A stretch of DNA of 64,000 nt from Salinigranum rubrum. Its GTDB lineage: Archaea > Halobacteriota > Halobacteria > Halobacteriales > Haloferacaceae. Made by a program: the position numbers and the translations under genes. The notes below the pieces were generated by a model. That model was given only the letters and a program-made list of their open reading frames with translations. It searched no databases and was not told the origin of the DNA. Location: positions 3,968,001-4,032,000 of the forward strand of contig NZ_CP026309.1 of the NCBI RefSeq assembly GCF_002906575.1, in the 5' to 3' direction. Shown here one piece after another: positions 1 to 9,043 of this stretch (positions are counted from its first letter, which is position 1; each line of letters starts with the position of its first letter).

Positions 1-1
1 C

Positions 2-778
2 TCCGACACCGAGGCCGACCGTATCGCCCGCAAACGGGATCGCGAGTTCAACGAGTTTCGAAAACGGTTGAAGGACGCCGACCAGTTCAAGGTCGAGCAG
101 TCGGTGTTCGACGACGCCACCTTCGCCGCCATCTACAAACTCGTCCAGGACGGCCACGTCGAGGCGTTCGGCGGGCCGATCTCCACCGGCAAGGAGGCGA
201 ACGTCTACGAGGCGCTCGGGGAAGACGGCGACATCGCGGTGAAGATCTACCGCATCAACGCCTCCGACTTCCAGCACATGCGCGACTACCTCGACGGCGA
301 CCCGCGCTTCGAGGGCATCGGGAACGACAAGTCGAAGATCGTCCTCGCGTGGACGCGCAAGGAGTTCGCCAACCTCGAACGCGCCCGAAGCGCGGGCGTA
401 CGGGTCCCGAAGCCCATCGCCGTCGAGCGGAACGTCCTCGTGATGGAACTCGTCGGACTCGTCGAAGAGCGCGCGCGCCGCCTCGCGGAGGTGAACGTGG
501 AGAACCCCCAGACCGCGTACGAAGTGGTGAGAGAGTACATGCGACGACTCTACAACGCGGGGCTGGTCCACGGCGACCTCTCGGAGTACAACCTCATCAT
601 CCACGACGGAGAGCTAGTGGTCATCGACCTCGGCCAGGCCGTGACGGTCCACCACCGCAACGCCGACGAGTTCCTCAGACGCGACTGTCGAAACGTGGCG
701 AACTTCTTCACCCGACAGGGGCTGGAGACGAGCCCCGACGACCTCTACGAGTACGTGACAGGCGGAGAGTCCGCGTAA
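2..778 (+). CDS. rio1: Rio1-type serine/threonine protein kinase, 5'-truncated by window edge
   Basis: Atypical RIO-family kinase; in archaea Rio1 is tied to 30S subunit maturation (family knowledge). The reading frame is open from base 2, so the true start lies outside the window; the TTG at 68 is internal. Visible motifs are the RIO nucleotide loop STGKEANVYEA, the catalytic loop HGDLSEYN, and the metal-binding IDLGQAV, all in the expected order. The stop at 776-778 is 82 bases before the next gene. The KH protein downstream (2862) is a second ribosome-biogenesis factor, as in many archaeal genomes. Confidence 0.95.
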   Translation, partial: SDTEADRIARKRDREFNEFRKRLKDADQFKVEQSVFDDATFAAIYKLVQDGHVEAFGGPISTGKEANVYEALGEDGDIAVKIYRINASDFQHMRDYLDGDPRFEGIGNDKSKIVLAWTRKEFANLERARSAGVRVPKPIAVERNVLVMELVGLVEERARRLAEVNVENPQTAYEVVREYMRRLYNAGLVHGDLSEYNLIIHDGELVVIDLGQAVTVHHRNADEFLRRDCRNVANFFTRQGLETSPDDLYEYVTGGESA

Positions 779-860
779 CGTCGACGCCTTCTTCCAGCCG
801 GCGAGACTGTCCGACGGGGCGTAGATAGGGCTATGCGCCCGCGAACGGATTCATTCAGGG

Positions 861-2798
861 ATGAGTGAAGAGCGTCGGAGGCGGGTCGCCGTCGCCTGCC
901 AGGGGGGAGGGGGCCACACCGCGTTCACCGCAGGTGTGCTCGACCGGCTACTGGCCGAACCGAACCCGGCGTACGAGATTGTCGCGCTGACGGGGACGTC
1001 CGGTGGGGGGATCTGTGCGTTTCTCGCGTGGTACGGCCTGGTGAGCGAACCGGACGAGGCGGCGGGTCGGGAGCGGGCGCGGACCCTGCTCGCGCAGGTG
1101 TGGGACGACATCGCGGCGACGAACCCGGTGGTCGCCGCGACCAACCGACTGGGGGTGTGGTGGACGCACGCACGCGACAGCGGCGTCGCGCTGCCGACCG
1201 CGGGACCCTACGACTCGGGGGTGTCGACGTGGACCGAGTGGTACCTCCGACGGGCGCTCGAACGGGCGGTCCCGCCCGAGGAGTTGGCGCGCGTCGTCGC
1301 GACGCTGCCCGAGGGGGCGCCGACGCTCCACCTCGGTGCGGTCGACGTCAGGCGGGGAACGTTCCGGACGTTCACCGAGCGGGACGTGACGGTCGACGCG
1401 GTGCTGGCGTCGACGGCGATTCCGACGCTGTTCAGGGCGGTGACCGTCGCGGACGACGGACGGGAGCGACAGTACTGGGACGGGCTGTTCTCGCAGAACC
1501 CGCCCGTCCGGGACCTCCTGGCCGGCGTCCCGACGGACCGAAAGCCCGAGGAGATCTGGCTGGTCCGCATCAACCCCCAGCGCCGCGAGGACGTCCCGAC
1601 CACGCTCGACGCCATCAGCGACCGTCGGAACGAACTCGGCGGGAACCTCTCGGTCAACCAGGAGTTGGCGTTCATCAGACGGGTCAACGAGTGGGTCGCG
1701 TCGGGCGCGCTCTCGGAGCCCTACCGGCAGGTCGCCGTCCGGTGCGTCGGACTCGACGAGGACCGTCTCGACACCACGCTGACGCCGGCCTCGAAGCTCG
1801 ACTGCCGGCCGTCGTTCATCGACGACCTGCAACGCGAGGGGCGGCGGGCGGCGACCGACTTCCTCGACGCGGAGCGGAACCGACGGCTCGTTCGTGGCAC
1901 CGTCGACGCGCTGTGGAACACCGAGAGTCCCGCCGCGAGCGTCTATCTCGCCGACGACTTCGAACTCCACGCGCCCGACTCCGGGGAAGGGACGGGGCCG
2001 GCAGCCTACGAGGCGTACGTCGGGCGAATCAGGGACGCCTTCGAGGGGTTCGAACTCCACGTCGAGGCCGACGTGGCCGAGGGCGACCGGGTGGCGCTGA
2101 TGTGGGTCGCACGCGGCCGGCACGTCGGCCGGCTCTTCGGCGTCGACCCTTCGAACGAGGTCGTCTCGCTCCGTGGCGTCGAGACCGCCCGGGTCGTCGA
2201 GAGCGAGGGAGGACCGGTCGTCGCCGAGGCGTGGCTCTCCGTCGACGACACCGGGCTGGTGTCGGTGCGCGATGTGACCGACGACCCCCCGGTGCCGGAG
2301 ACGATGGCGACGCCGGTCGTCGCGGACATGGGAGGAACGGCGGAGGCGCGGGAACTCGCCGTCGCCCACGCGGAGCGGCTCTGGGGCGACCACCGTCGCC
2401 CGTCCGAGGTCGCACGGGAACTCGTCGACCGCTCGCACGTCTTCCGCAGGGCGCTCGACGACGTCGAGGGGCGTGACGCGTACGCCGCGTTCGTCCAGTC
2501 CTATCGGGACGCCTTCCCCGACCTCCGGGTGAGCGTCCGGGACGTGGTCGCGGAGGGGGACCGCGTCGTCGTCCGCGCGGCGATGACGGGGACGCACCGG
2601 AACCCGTTCGCGGGCGTCGAACCGAGCGGCCGACGGGTCGAGGCCCGCTGGACGTTCGTCCACGAGGTTGCCGAGGGACGCATCACGGCGACGGGGATGG
2701 TAGACGACCACCGGTGGCTCCGCGACCAGTTGTCGGTCCGGCCGCTCTCCGTGTGGGAGCGAGACGGGACGGAAGCGGTCGAGCGCTCCGACGGGTGA
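861..2798 (+). CDS. Patatin-like phospholipase fused to two SnoaL-like (NTF2-fold) domains
   Basis: 645 residues. The N-terminal part (about 1-340) is a patatin lipase: oxyanion loop GGGGH at 15-19, nucleophile elbow GTSGG with Ser47, and the catalytic dyad Asp in WDG at 206-208. The family hydrolyses acyl ester bonds. The C-terminal half holds two regions resembling SnoaL/ester-cyclase NTF2 folds, about 345-460 and 495-625; both carry a similar AEGDRV core, as if duplicated. No signal peptide or membrane segment is visible, so a cytoplasmic enzyme is likely. Substrate is unknown. The start ATG at 861 follows 82 noncoding bases after rio1. Confidence 0.85.
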   Translation: MSEERRRRVAVACQGGGGHTAFTAGVLDRLLAEPNPAYEIVALTGTSGGGICAFLAWYGLVSEPDEAAGRERARTLLAQVWDDIAATNPVVAATNRLGVWWTHARDSGVALPTAGPYDSGVSTWTEWYLRRALERAVPPEELARVVATLPEGAPTLHLGAVDVRRGTFRTFTERDVTVDAVLASTAIPTLFRAVTVADDGRERQYWDGLFSQNPPVRDLLAGVPTDRKPEEIWLVRINPQRREDVPTTLDAISDRRNELGGNLSVNQELAFIRRVNEWVASGALSEPYRQVAVRCVGLDEDRLDTTLTPASKLDCRPSFIDDLQREGRRAATDFLDAERNRRLVRGTVDALWNTESPAASVYLADDFELHAPDSGEGTGPAAYEAYVGRIRDAFEGFELHVEADVAEGDRVALMWVARGRHVGRLFGVDPSNEVVSLRGVETARVVESEGGPVVAEAWLSVDDTGLVSVRDVTDDPPVPETMATPVVADMGGTAEARELAVAHAERLWGDHRRPSEVARELVDRSHVFRRALDDVEGRDAYAAFVQSYRDAFPDLRVSVRDVVAEGDRVVVRAAMTGTHRNPFAGVEPSGRRVEARWTFVHEVAEGRITATGMVDDHRWLRDQLSVRPLSVWERDGTEAVERSDG

Positions 2799-2830
2799 GG
2801 TCGAATGACGCGGGCAGTCCACGAAGGAAC

Positions 2831-2840
2831 GCTTAAACCG
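2831..2840 (+). promoter_or_regulatory. TATA-like box of the KH-protein gene
   Basis: The motif GCTTAAACCG ends about 22 bases before the ATG at 2862. This is the usual spacing for a leaderless haloarchaeal transcript and argues for the start at 2862 rather than the in-frame ATG at 2805. Confidence 0.6.
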
Positions 2841-2861
2841 CTCCGTCGGATATTTCGGCAC

Positions 2862-3398
2862 ATGCAGCACGTGAAGGTGCCGCAGGACCGCATCGGAGTT
2901 CTCATCGGTGAGGGAGGCGAGACAATGCGCGAGATCGAGCGTCGCGCGGAGGTCCGCCTCGACATCGACTCCGAGAGCGGCAGCGTCGCCGTCGACTCCG
3001 TCGGCGACCCCGTCTCGGGGATGGTGGCACCCGACATCGTCCGCGCCGTCGGCAGAGGGTTCAAGCCCGACGCGGCGCTGTCGCTCCTCGACGACGACCT
3101 GCGGATGTTCGAACTCATCGACCTCGCGGAGTACACCAGGAACAAGAACGACCTCCAACGCCAGAAGGGCCGGCTCATCGGCGAGAACGGGCGGACGAGA
3201 GAGCTGATGGAGGAACTCACCGGCGCCGAGGTGGTCATCTACGGCTCCACCCTCGGCGTCATCGGTCAGCCCGAGGAGGTCGAGGCCGTCCGCCGGGCGA
3301 CGAAGATGATCCTCGACGGCGCGCCCCACGGCGCCGTCTACTCGTTCCTCGAACGGAAACACAACGAACTCACGCGCGGGTTCGACGTCAAGTCCTGA
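2862..3398 (+). CDS. KH-domain RNA-binding protein (archaeal Dim2/Pno1-like)
   Basis: 178 residues with two KH domains. The first begins at the N-terminus (VPQDRIGVLIGEGG, carrying a GEGG variant of the GxxG loop). The second carries KGRLIGENGRTRE. Archaeal members are linked to 16S rRNA 3'-end maturation (family knowledge). An in-frame ATG at 2805 would add 19 residues of poor character and overlap the promoter box at 2831-2840, so 2862 is preferred. The neighbour rio1 also acts in small-subunit biogenesis. Confidence 0.9.
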   Translation: MQHVKVPQDRIGVLIGEGGETMREIERRAEVRLDIDSESGSVAVDSVGDPVSGMVAPDIVRAVGRGFKPDAALSLLDDDLRMFELIDLAEYTRNKNDLQRQKGRLIGENGRTRELMEELTGAEVVIYGSTLGVIGQPEEVEAVRRATKMILDGAPHGAVYSFLERKHNELTRGFDVKS

Positions 3399-3495
3399 GG
3401 CACAGCGCGACACGGCGCTCCATGTTCGACTCGCCGCGCGCGGTGAGCCCGTCTCTGCCTGCACCGGACGCGACACCGAACGGTGAGGAATCACG

Positions 3496-4242
3496 ATGAC
3501 AGACGAGACGGACCGACAGCCACGGTTTTCCACGGACGACGGACAGCCGGTGCCGGCCGTGACCGCCGACGAGATGCGGGAGATCGACCGAATCGCCGTC
3601 GGGGACGTGGGTCCCGAACTCCTGCAGATGATGGAGAACGCCGGCCGGACACTCGCCGGACTCGCCCGGTCGCTCACCGACGAGACGGTGGTCGTCCTCG
3701 CGGGCGATGGGGGCAACGGCGGCGGCGGACTCTGCGCGGCGCGGCATCTCTCGAACCACGGGTGGGACGTCCGGGTGGTGCTCGACCGGCCGAGCGACGA
3801 ACTGACGGGCGCGGCGGCGACGCAGTATCACGTTCTGAAGGGGACGGACGCGACCCTCGGAGCGACGGGCGTCGAGAGCACGGGTCTCAGCGAGGCCGGC
3901 CTCGTCGTCGACGCCGTCATCGGCTACGGGCTCAGTGGGGCGCCGCGGGGACGGGGACGGGACCTCGTCGAGACGGCGAACCGCGCGCCGTCGTCCGTGC
4001 TCTCGCTCGACGTCCCCTCTGGCGTCGACGCGACGACGGGCGAGACGCCGGGGGTTGCGGTCGCGGCCGACGTCGTGCTGACGCTCGCGCTCCCGAAGAC
4101 GGGGCTCGTCGGGGCGAGGGGCGACCTGTGGCTCGCCGACATCGGCATCCCCCGCGAAGTGTACCGTCGTGCCGGCGTCGAGTACGACCAGCCCTTCTCG
4201 GGCGAGACACGGGTCCGCCTGCACGCGAATCCACCCGGATGA
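3496..4242 (+). CDS. nnrE: NAD(P)H-hydrate epimerase (YjeF N-terminal domain)
   Basis: 248 residues. Epimerises the S and R forms of hydrated NAD(P)H so that the dehydratase can repair them. The sequence shows the YjeF_N pattern: LLQMMENAG near the N-terminus, then the nucleotide-binding GDGGNGGGGL, and DVPSGVDATTG near the C-terminus. Many archaeal proteins fuse this domain to the NnrD dehydratase (about 470-500 residues); this one ends after YjeF_N, so the dehydratase must be encoded elsewhere or be absent. Confidence 0.88.
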   Translation: MTDETDRQPRFSTDDGQPVPAVTADEMREIDRIAVGDVGPELLQMMENAGRTLAGLARSLTDETVVVLAGDGGNGGGGLCAARHLSNHGWDVRVVLDRPSDELTGAAATQYHVLKGTDATLGATGVESTGLSEAGLVVDAVIGYGLSGAPRGRGRDLVETANRAPSSVLSLDVPSGVDATTGETPGVAVAADVVLTLALPKTGLVGARGDLWLADIGIPREVYRRAGVEYDQPFSGETRVRLHANPPG

Positions 4243-4332
4243 GACGTGAAATATGTATAAAAAGGAGCGAATCGTGCTAGCAGTTCACGTGATACACCCC
4301 GTCCCCGTGTGGCGGTTTGACCGCAGCGCTAG

Positions 4333-4347
4333 CGAAGCTTTTATATA
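4333..4347 (+). promoter_or_regulatory. Thermosome gene promoter (BRE plus TATA)
   Basis: A purine-rich CGAAG (4333-4337) precedes TTTTATATA (4339-4347), about 28 bases before the ATG at 4375. It is one of the strongest TATA matches in the window, fitting a highly expressed, heat-inducible chaperonin gene. Confidence 0.75.
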
Positions 4348-4374
4348 GAATCACAAACAATCCGCTGGTGTACT

Positions 4375-6060
4375 ATGAGTCAGCGTATGCAGCAGGGACA
4401 GCCGATGATCATTCTCGGCGAAGACTCCCAGCGCACACAGGGGAAGGACGCGCAGTCGATGAACATCACGGCCGGGAAGGCCGTGGCCGAGTCCGTACGC
4501 ACGACGCTCGGTCCGAAAGGGATGGACAAGATGCTCGTCGACTCCTCGGGCGGGGTCGTCGTCACGAACGACGGCGTCACCATCCTCAAAGAGATGGACA
4601 TCGACCACCCCGCGGCGAACATGATCGTCGAGGTCTCCGAAACGCAGGAGGACGAGGTCGGCGACGGCACGACCACCGCAGTGGTCATCGCGGGTGAACT
4701 CCTCGACCAGGCCGAGGAGCTCATCGACCAGGACGTCCACGCCACCACCATCGCGCAGGGCTTCCGACAGGCCGCCGAGAAGGCCAAAGAGGTCCTCGAA
4801 GACAACGCCATCGACGTCTCCGCCGAGGACCGCGAGACGCTCGTGAAGATCGCCTCGACGGCGATGACGGGCAAGGGCGCCGAGTCGGCGAAGGACCTCC
4901 TCGCCGAACTCGTCGTCGACGCCGTGCTCGCCGTCCAGGACGAGGACAGCATCGACACGGACAACGTCAGCGTCGAGAAGGTCGTCGGTGGCTCCATCGA
5001 CAACTCGGAGCTCATCGAGGGCGTCGTCGTCGACAAGGAGCGCGTCGACGAGAACATGCCCTACATGGTCGAGGACGCCAACGTCGCGGTCATCGACGGT
5101 GCCCTCGAAGTCCGCGAGACGGAGATCGACGCCGAGGTCAACGTCACGGACCCCGACCAGCTTCAGCAGTTCCTCGACCGCGAGGAGAAGGAGCTGAAGG
5201 AGATGGTCGACAAACTCGTCGACAAGGACGTCGACGTCGTGTTCGTCGGTGACGGCATCGACGACATGGCCCAGCACTACCTCGCGAAGGCCGGCATCAT
5301 CGCCGCCCGCCGCGTGAAAGATTCCGACCTCAAGCGCATCGCCCGTTCGACGGGCGGCAAGGTCGTCGGCAGCGTCGACGACCTCGACGAGGGCGACATC
5401 GGCTTCGCCGGCTCCGTCGCCCAGAAGGACATCGGCGGCGACGAGCGCCTCTTCGTCGAGGACGTCGAGGACGCCAAGAGCGTCACGCTGGTCCTCCGCG
5501 GCGGCACCGAGCACGTCGTCGACGAAGTCGAGCGCGCCGTCGAGGACGCGCTCGGCGTCGTCCGCACCACGCTCGAAGACGGGAAGGTGCTGCCCGGCGG
5601 CGGCGCCCCCGAGACGGAGCTCTCCCTGCAGCTTCGTGACTTCGCCGGCTCCGTCGGTGGGCGCGAGCAGCTCGCCATCGAGGCGTTCGCCGACGCGCTC
5701 GACGTCGTCCCGCGCACGCTCGCCGAGAACGCCGGGCTCGACCCCATCGACTCGCTCGTGGACCTGCGCCAGAAGCACGATTCGGGCCAGTTCGCGGCCG
5801 GCCTCGACGCCTACTCCGGCGAGGTCATCGACATGGAGGAAGAGGGCGTCGTCGAGCCGCTCCGCGTGAAGACGCAGGCCATCGAGAGCGCCACCGAGGC
5901 CGCGGTCATGATCCTCCGCATCGACGACGTCATCGCTGCGGGCGACCTCAAGGGCGGCGGCAGCGACGACGGCGACGACGAGGACATGCCGCCGGGCGGC
6001 GGCATGGGCGGTATGGGCGGCGGCATGGGCGGCATGGGCGGTATGGGCGGCGCGATGTAA
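4375..6060 (+). CDS. Thermosome (group II chaperonin) subunit
   Basis: 561 residues, typical length for a CCT/thermosome subunit. It builds a two-ring ATP-dependent folding chamber in the cytoplasm. Visible motifs are [10 protein letters not shown] near residues 44-53, the ATP-binding GDGTTT at 96-101, VVTNDG near 62-67, and GGGAPE in the second half of the equatorial domain. The C-terminus is a flexible GGM-repeat tail that points into the cavity in this family. A strong TATA box lies 28 bases upstream. Which of the haloarchaeal paralogues (cct1-3) this is cannot be settled here. Confidence 0.97.
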   Translation: MSQRMQQGQPMIILGEDSQRTQGKDAQSMNITAGKAVAESVRTTLGPKGMDKMLVDSSGGVVVTNDGVTILKEMDIDHPAANMIVEVSETQEDEVGDGTTTAVVIAGELLDQAEELIDQDVHATTIAQGFRQAAEKAKEVLEDNAIDVSAEDRETLVKIASTAMTGKGAESAKDLLAELVVDAVLAVQDEDSIDTDNVSVEKVVGGSIDNSELIEGVVVDKERVDENMPYMVEDANVAVIDGALEVRETEIDAEVNVTDPDQLQQFLDREEKELKEMVDKLVDKDVDVVFVGDGIDDMAQHYLAKAGIIAARRVKDSDLKRIARSTGGKVVGSVDDLDEGDIGFAGSVAQKDIGGDERLFVEDVEDAKSVTLVLRGGTEHVVDEVERAVEDALGVVRTTLEDGKVLPGGGAPETELSLQLRDFAGSVGGREQLAIEAFADALDVVPRTLAENAGLDPIDSLVDLRQKHDSGQFAAGLDAYSGEVIDMEEEGVVEPLRVKTQAIESATEAAVMILRIDDVIAAGDLKGGGSDDGDDEDMPPGGGMGGMGGGMGGMGGMGGAM

Positions 6061-6061
6061 G

Positions 6062-6152
6062 CGAGGTTCCGTAGAAACCTCGTTTCCGAGCGGGGAGCGA
6101 GCGAGGCTGACCGAAGGGAAGCCTCGAAGCGAACGGGGAGTCCCACTCCCCG
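6062..6152 (+). terminator. Three stem-loops in the 3' flank of the thermosome gene
   Basis: Three perfect 7-bp hairpins follow the stop codon: CGAGGTT/AACCTCG (6062-6068 with 6076-6082, then TTTCC), CGAGGCT/AGCCTCG (6102-6108 with 6120-6126), and CGGGGAG/CTCCCCG (6134-6140 with 6146-6152). The first, followed by a short T run, is the best terminator candidate. The rest of 6153-6381 shows no gene. Confidence 0.5.
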
Positions 6153-6381
6153 TGAGCGTACGCGACCCGCGAGGTGTGAAGTCCAGTCTAGGAATTCACA
6201 CCGCTCCACCGCCAGACCGACTGCACTGCACCGCCTCCCGACCGACACCGACCTTCTCCGTTTTTTCGACGCTGAGCGACGGCCATGCGAACCAACCGGG
6301 TCGTCGGACCGAGGACCGAGCGCGTTGCAAATGCATGCACAGGGGAGAACACGACCGGCCACCAAGCCGTAGGTACGAACC

Positions 6382-6954
6382 ATGGAATCGAGCAGACGAC
6401 GGCTGTTGAAGCTGACCGGCGCGACGGCGCTCGGACTGGGTGTCGCAGGCTGTACCGGAGAGTCGAACGACACCGGGTCGGCCGGGTCGGCGGGAGGTGA
6501 CTCGGGGACGGACGCGATTGACACGACGGGGACGGCGACGGCGAACGACGCGATTACGGAGAGCGAAGCCCCCGAGACCGCCGAACCGACCGGGACCGAC
6601 ACGGCGACGGACGCGGGGACCGCAACCGGGACGAGCGCCGGCGTCGAGGGGACGGTCACCGACGAGTCCGAGGACGCCCTGCAGATCGTCGAACACGAGT
6701 ACTACCAGGAAGGCGACGTCGAAGGCGTCAGGGGGACGGTCGAGAACGTCAGCGAACGCGCGTTCACGTACGTCGAGGTCCACCTGGCCCCGAAGAACGA
6801 GAGAGAGGAGACGCTCGACCGCTTCCAGGTCGACAGCCAGGAAGCCATCGACAGTCTCGGACCGGACGAGACGTGGGAGTTCGACGTCGAAATCGACAGC
6901 GAGTTCGAGTTCACCCGGTACGACATCTGGGTGACCGGCAGGACGAGCGAGTAG
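6382..6954 (+). CDS. Tat-exported lipoprotein with FxLYD domain
   Basis: 190 residues. The N-terminus has a twin-arginine signal (SSRRRLLKL) and a lipobox ending at Cys24 (GVAGC), so the protein is probably lipid-anchored outside the membrane. Residues about 25-95 form a Thr/Gly/Asp-rich linker typical of halophile surface proteins. The rest matches the FxLYD beta-sandwich pattern (EHEYYQEG, VRGTVENVSERAFTYVEV). Function of FxLYD proteins is unknown. No clear TATA box is seen close to the start. Confidence 0.82.
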   Translation: MESSRRRLLKLTGATALGLGVAGCTGESNDTGSAGSAGGDSGTDAIDTTGTATANDAITESEAPETAEPTGTDTATDAGTATGTSAGVEGTVTDESEDALQIVEHEYYQEGDVEGVRGTVENVSERAFTYVEVHLAPKNEREETLDRFQVDSQEAIDSLGPDETWEFDVEIDSEFEFTRYDIWVTGRTSE

Positions 6955-7019
6955 GCGAGTCGAAGCGAGCGAGACGGAGTTCACGGTCCGTAGCGAACAC
7001 GGGGGGACTCCCGCAGAAG

Positions 7020-7124
7020 CGAGCACGATGGGATTTGAACCCACGACCATCGGATGTCTTCCCCCGACGGAACACCGACGGGGATAGAAGTCCGACGCTC
7101 TAATCCAGGCTGAGCTACGTGCCC
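7020..7124 (-). tRNA. tRNA-Arg (TCT) with a 29-nt intron
   Basis: Folds fully on the minus strand. Acceptor stem GGGCACG (7118-7124) pairs with CGTGCTC (7021-7027), with discriminator G at 7020. There is a D-arm with GCTC/GAGC, anticodon stem TCGGA/TCCGA, and a T-arm GTGGG-TTCAAAT-CCCAT. The anticodon TCT is followed by A37, then an intron at 7056-7084. CTTC of the anticodon loop pairs with GAAG of the intron, giving a 4-bp helix flanked by 3-nt bulges TAT and ACA, the canonical bulge-helix-bulge at 37/38. The mature length is 76 nt. No CCA is encoded. Confidence 0.93.
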
Positions 7125-7274
7125 TCGTCCGATAGAAAACGACGGCGATACAAAAGGGATACTGATTTGGCTCGGTTTGCGGTGGCGCGACGGTCGCGGT
7201 TCCGGCCGCGACCCGTACGCGAGGTCTCCGCGAGTGAAACGAGTGGAGGCTTGAAGCGACGGAGTCGCTTCAGT

Positions 7275-7335
7275 GGATGAGCGACGAACGAGCAGAGCGA
7301 GTGAGGAAGCGAATCGGCTGGGGAGACCCGTGGCT
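7275..7335 (-). repeat. Dispersed intergenic repeat, copy 1 (partial)
   Basis: On the minus strand this reads GCCACGGGTCTCCCCAGCCG, continues with a GCTC/CTCG-rich stretch, and reaches CGCTCATCC. The same ordered blocks occur at 28181 and 32767. The rest of the 7125-7449 gap shows the tRNA promoter region and no gene. Confidence 0.5.
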
Positions 7336-7449
7336 TCACCGCCCTGGCGACTCCGAGTCGTCTCTCGCCGATGTGTCGCTCCCCCTCGGAACCACACACG
7401 AACTCACTCGTTAGACGAGTTGGATGAAGTCCGGTCACACCGACATCGA

Positions 7450-7830
7450 TTACCCGTCGAACCGATAGAGCGACGTCACGTACGGGAGCCGATTGAACAT
7501 CCACACCGCCACCGGCAGTCCGACGATGGTCACCGCGAGGAACGCAGCGACGTTGGCCCAGAGCCACGAGAGCCACCAGCCCACCACGATGAAGTACACC
7601 GCCCGGACGAGGAGCGAGCGCTGCCCGCTGCCGGAAGTATCGGGGTCGGTGACCGACCGCGGTTCGCGGAGTGTGAGCACCGTGGGGACGAGGTTGATGA
7701 GTTTGATGCCGAGCGGGAGCAAAACGACAGTCGCGTTGAGCAGCCACGCGATGTTCACGACGGCGGGCGTCGCCCACCATCCGACGAAGACGAACCACAG
7801 CGCGCGGACGAGGAGGGACCGTTGGGACAT
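7450..7830 (-). CDS. YccF-domain membrane protein
   Basis: 126 residues with a duplicated motif (QRSLLVRA then W-hW-G-WW) that appears at residue 3 and again near residue 70, each followed by a hydrophobic hairpin; this is the YccF family pattern. Four membrane segments are likely. Function is unknown. The start at 7830 is chosen over 7863 because the TTTTTATC box at 7853-7860 sits 23-30 bases upstream of it, and because the family motif begins right after this Met. Confidence 0.82.
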   Translation of the reverse strand: MSQRSLLVRALWFVFVGWWATPAVVNIAWLLNATVVLLPLGIKLINLVPTVLTLREPRSVTDPDTSGSGQRSLLVRAVYFIVVGWWLSWLWANVAAFLAVTIVGLPVAVWMFNRLPYVTSLYRFDG

Positions 7831-8009
7831 ACCCGGAGGTACGCGGCCAGTCGATAAAAACAACGCTCGACGCGACCGGTGCGTGCCGCCCGGGCGTGAG
7901 AGGCGGGTGGTTCAGAGGAGAAAGACGGAGACTCCGGGGCGAAAGCGACCCACCGGAGCGGCGGCGACGACCCGACGGAGTGAAATGACGTGGGTGAATA
8001 CGGGGCCAC

Positions 8010-8579
8010 ATGAGAGTCATCGGGACCGTCGGCCTCCCCGGCAGTGGGAAAGGCGAGGCTGCGGCCGTCGCGGAGCGGGCGGGCATCCCCGTGGTGACCA
8101 TGGGTGACGTCGTCCGCGCCGAGACCGAAACGCGGGGGCTGCCGCCCGAGGAACACGGGACCGTCGCCCGCGCGCTCCGCGAGGAGAACGGCCCCGCGGC
8201 CATCGCCGAGCGGTCGCTCCCGATGGTCCGAGAGTACCTCGAAACGAACGAGGCGGTCGTCGTCGACGGCCTCCGATCCGGAATCGAGGTGGACGCGTTC
8301 GAGGAGGCGTTCGGCGACGACTTCACGCTCGTGAGCGTCGAAGCGCCGTTCGAGGTGCGCGCCGAGCGACTGGCAGAACGCGGCCGCGACCTGACCGACC
8401 AGGACCGCGACGCGCTGCTCGAACGCGAGCAGCGCGAACTCGAGTTCGGGATGGACGAGGCGATGGAGCGCGCCGACGTCGTCATCAACAACACCGACTC
8501 GCTGGAGGCCTTTCGGGAGAGAGTCCGACGCGTCCTCGACGTGCCGGCCCCCGAGACCGAGACGGAGGGGAGCCGATGA
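8010..8579 (+). CDS. UPF0200-type P-loop nucleotide kinase-like protein
   Basis: 189 residues. A P-loop GLPGSGKG lies at residues 8-15, followed by a MGDVVRAE segment, as in adenylate kinase and dephospho-CoA kinase relatives. The NNTDSLEAF segment near the C-terminus fits the UPF0200 group. The phosphate acceptor is not known. Its stop overlaps the ATG of the next gene (ATGA at 8576-8579), so the two are probably cotranscribed and translationally coupled. Confidence 0.8.
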   Translation: MRVIGTVGLPGSGKGEAAAVAERAGIPVVTMGDVVRAETETRGLPPEEHGTVARALREENGPAAIAERSLPMVREYLETNEAVVVDGLRSGIEVDAFEEAFGDDFTLVSVEAPFEVRAERLAERGRDLTDQDRDALLEREQRELEFGMDEAMERADVVINNTDSLEAFRERVRRVLDVPAPETETEGSR

Positions 8580-8995
8580 CCGACGTGTACAGCATCGACG
8601 CCCGAATCGTCGCCCCGGTCCGGGACACGGAGATCAAAGACCGCGTCGCCGACGCCGTCGCGAACCTCTTCCCGAACGCCGACGTCACGCACGAACCCGG
8701 CCAGGTCGTCGCCGAGACGCACTCGCTGGAACGGTTCTCCGAGCGCCTCCACGAACAGGAGATTCTCGACTCGGCGCGGCGGGAGTTCTTCCGACGCGCC
8801 GACGACGAGGGCTTTTCGTTCGCGCTGAAGAAGCAGGCCGCGTTCAAGGGCGTCGTCAACTTCTCGGTGGGGAACCCCGACGAACTCGGCGACATCGAGG
8901 TGCAGGTGACGGTGCGGTCGCCCTCCGTGGAGGCGTACATCGACTCCATCGCCCCGCCGACGGAGGACGGCAAACCGGTCCGTCCCGACCGCTGA
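8576..8995 (+). CDS. UPF0201-type RNA-binding domain protein
   Basis: 139 residues, overlapping the upstream kinase-like gene by 4 bases. The sequence has the conserved archaeal pattern DARIVAPVRDTE, then LFPNA, then a central ALKKQAAFKGVVNF stretch. The family has an L5-like fold and is thought to bind RNA; no molecular role is proven. The overlap with a UPF0200 gene suggests a shared function. Confidence 0.78.
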   Translation: MTDVYSIDARIVAPVRDTEIKDRVADAVANLFPNADVTHEPGQVVAETHSLERFSERLHEQEILDSARREFFRRADDEGFSFALKKQAAFKGVVNFSVGNPDELGDIEVQVTVRSPSVEAYIDSIAPPTEDGKPVRPDR

Positions 8996-9043
8996 ACTAC
9001 CCGAGAGCAGAAGCGGCCGCCCGTCGTCCCGCGTCTCGGTCGC

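Noticed and set aside
948-3716. A 922-codon open frame on the minus strand
   Set aside because: It is antisense to the patatin, KH and nnrE genes, has no family pattern, and arises from the lack of stops in high-GC codon position 3.
5985-6057. Short GGCATGGGC repeats
   Set aside because: They encode the normal GGM tail of the thermosome; the similar stretch at 31230-31290 is the SRP54 tail.
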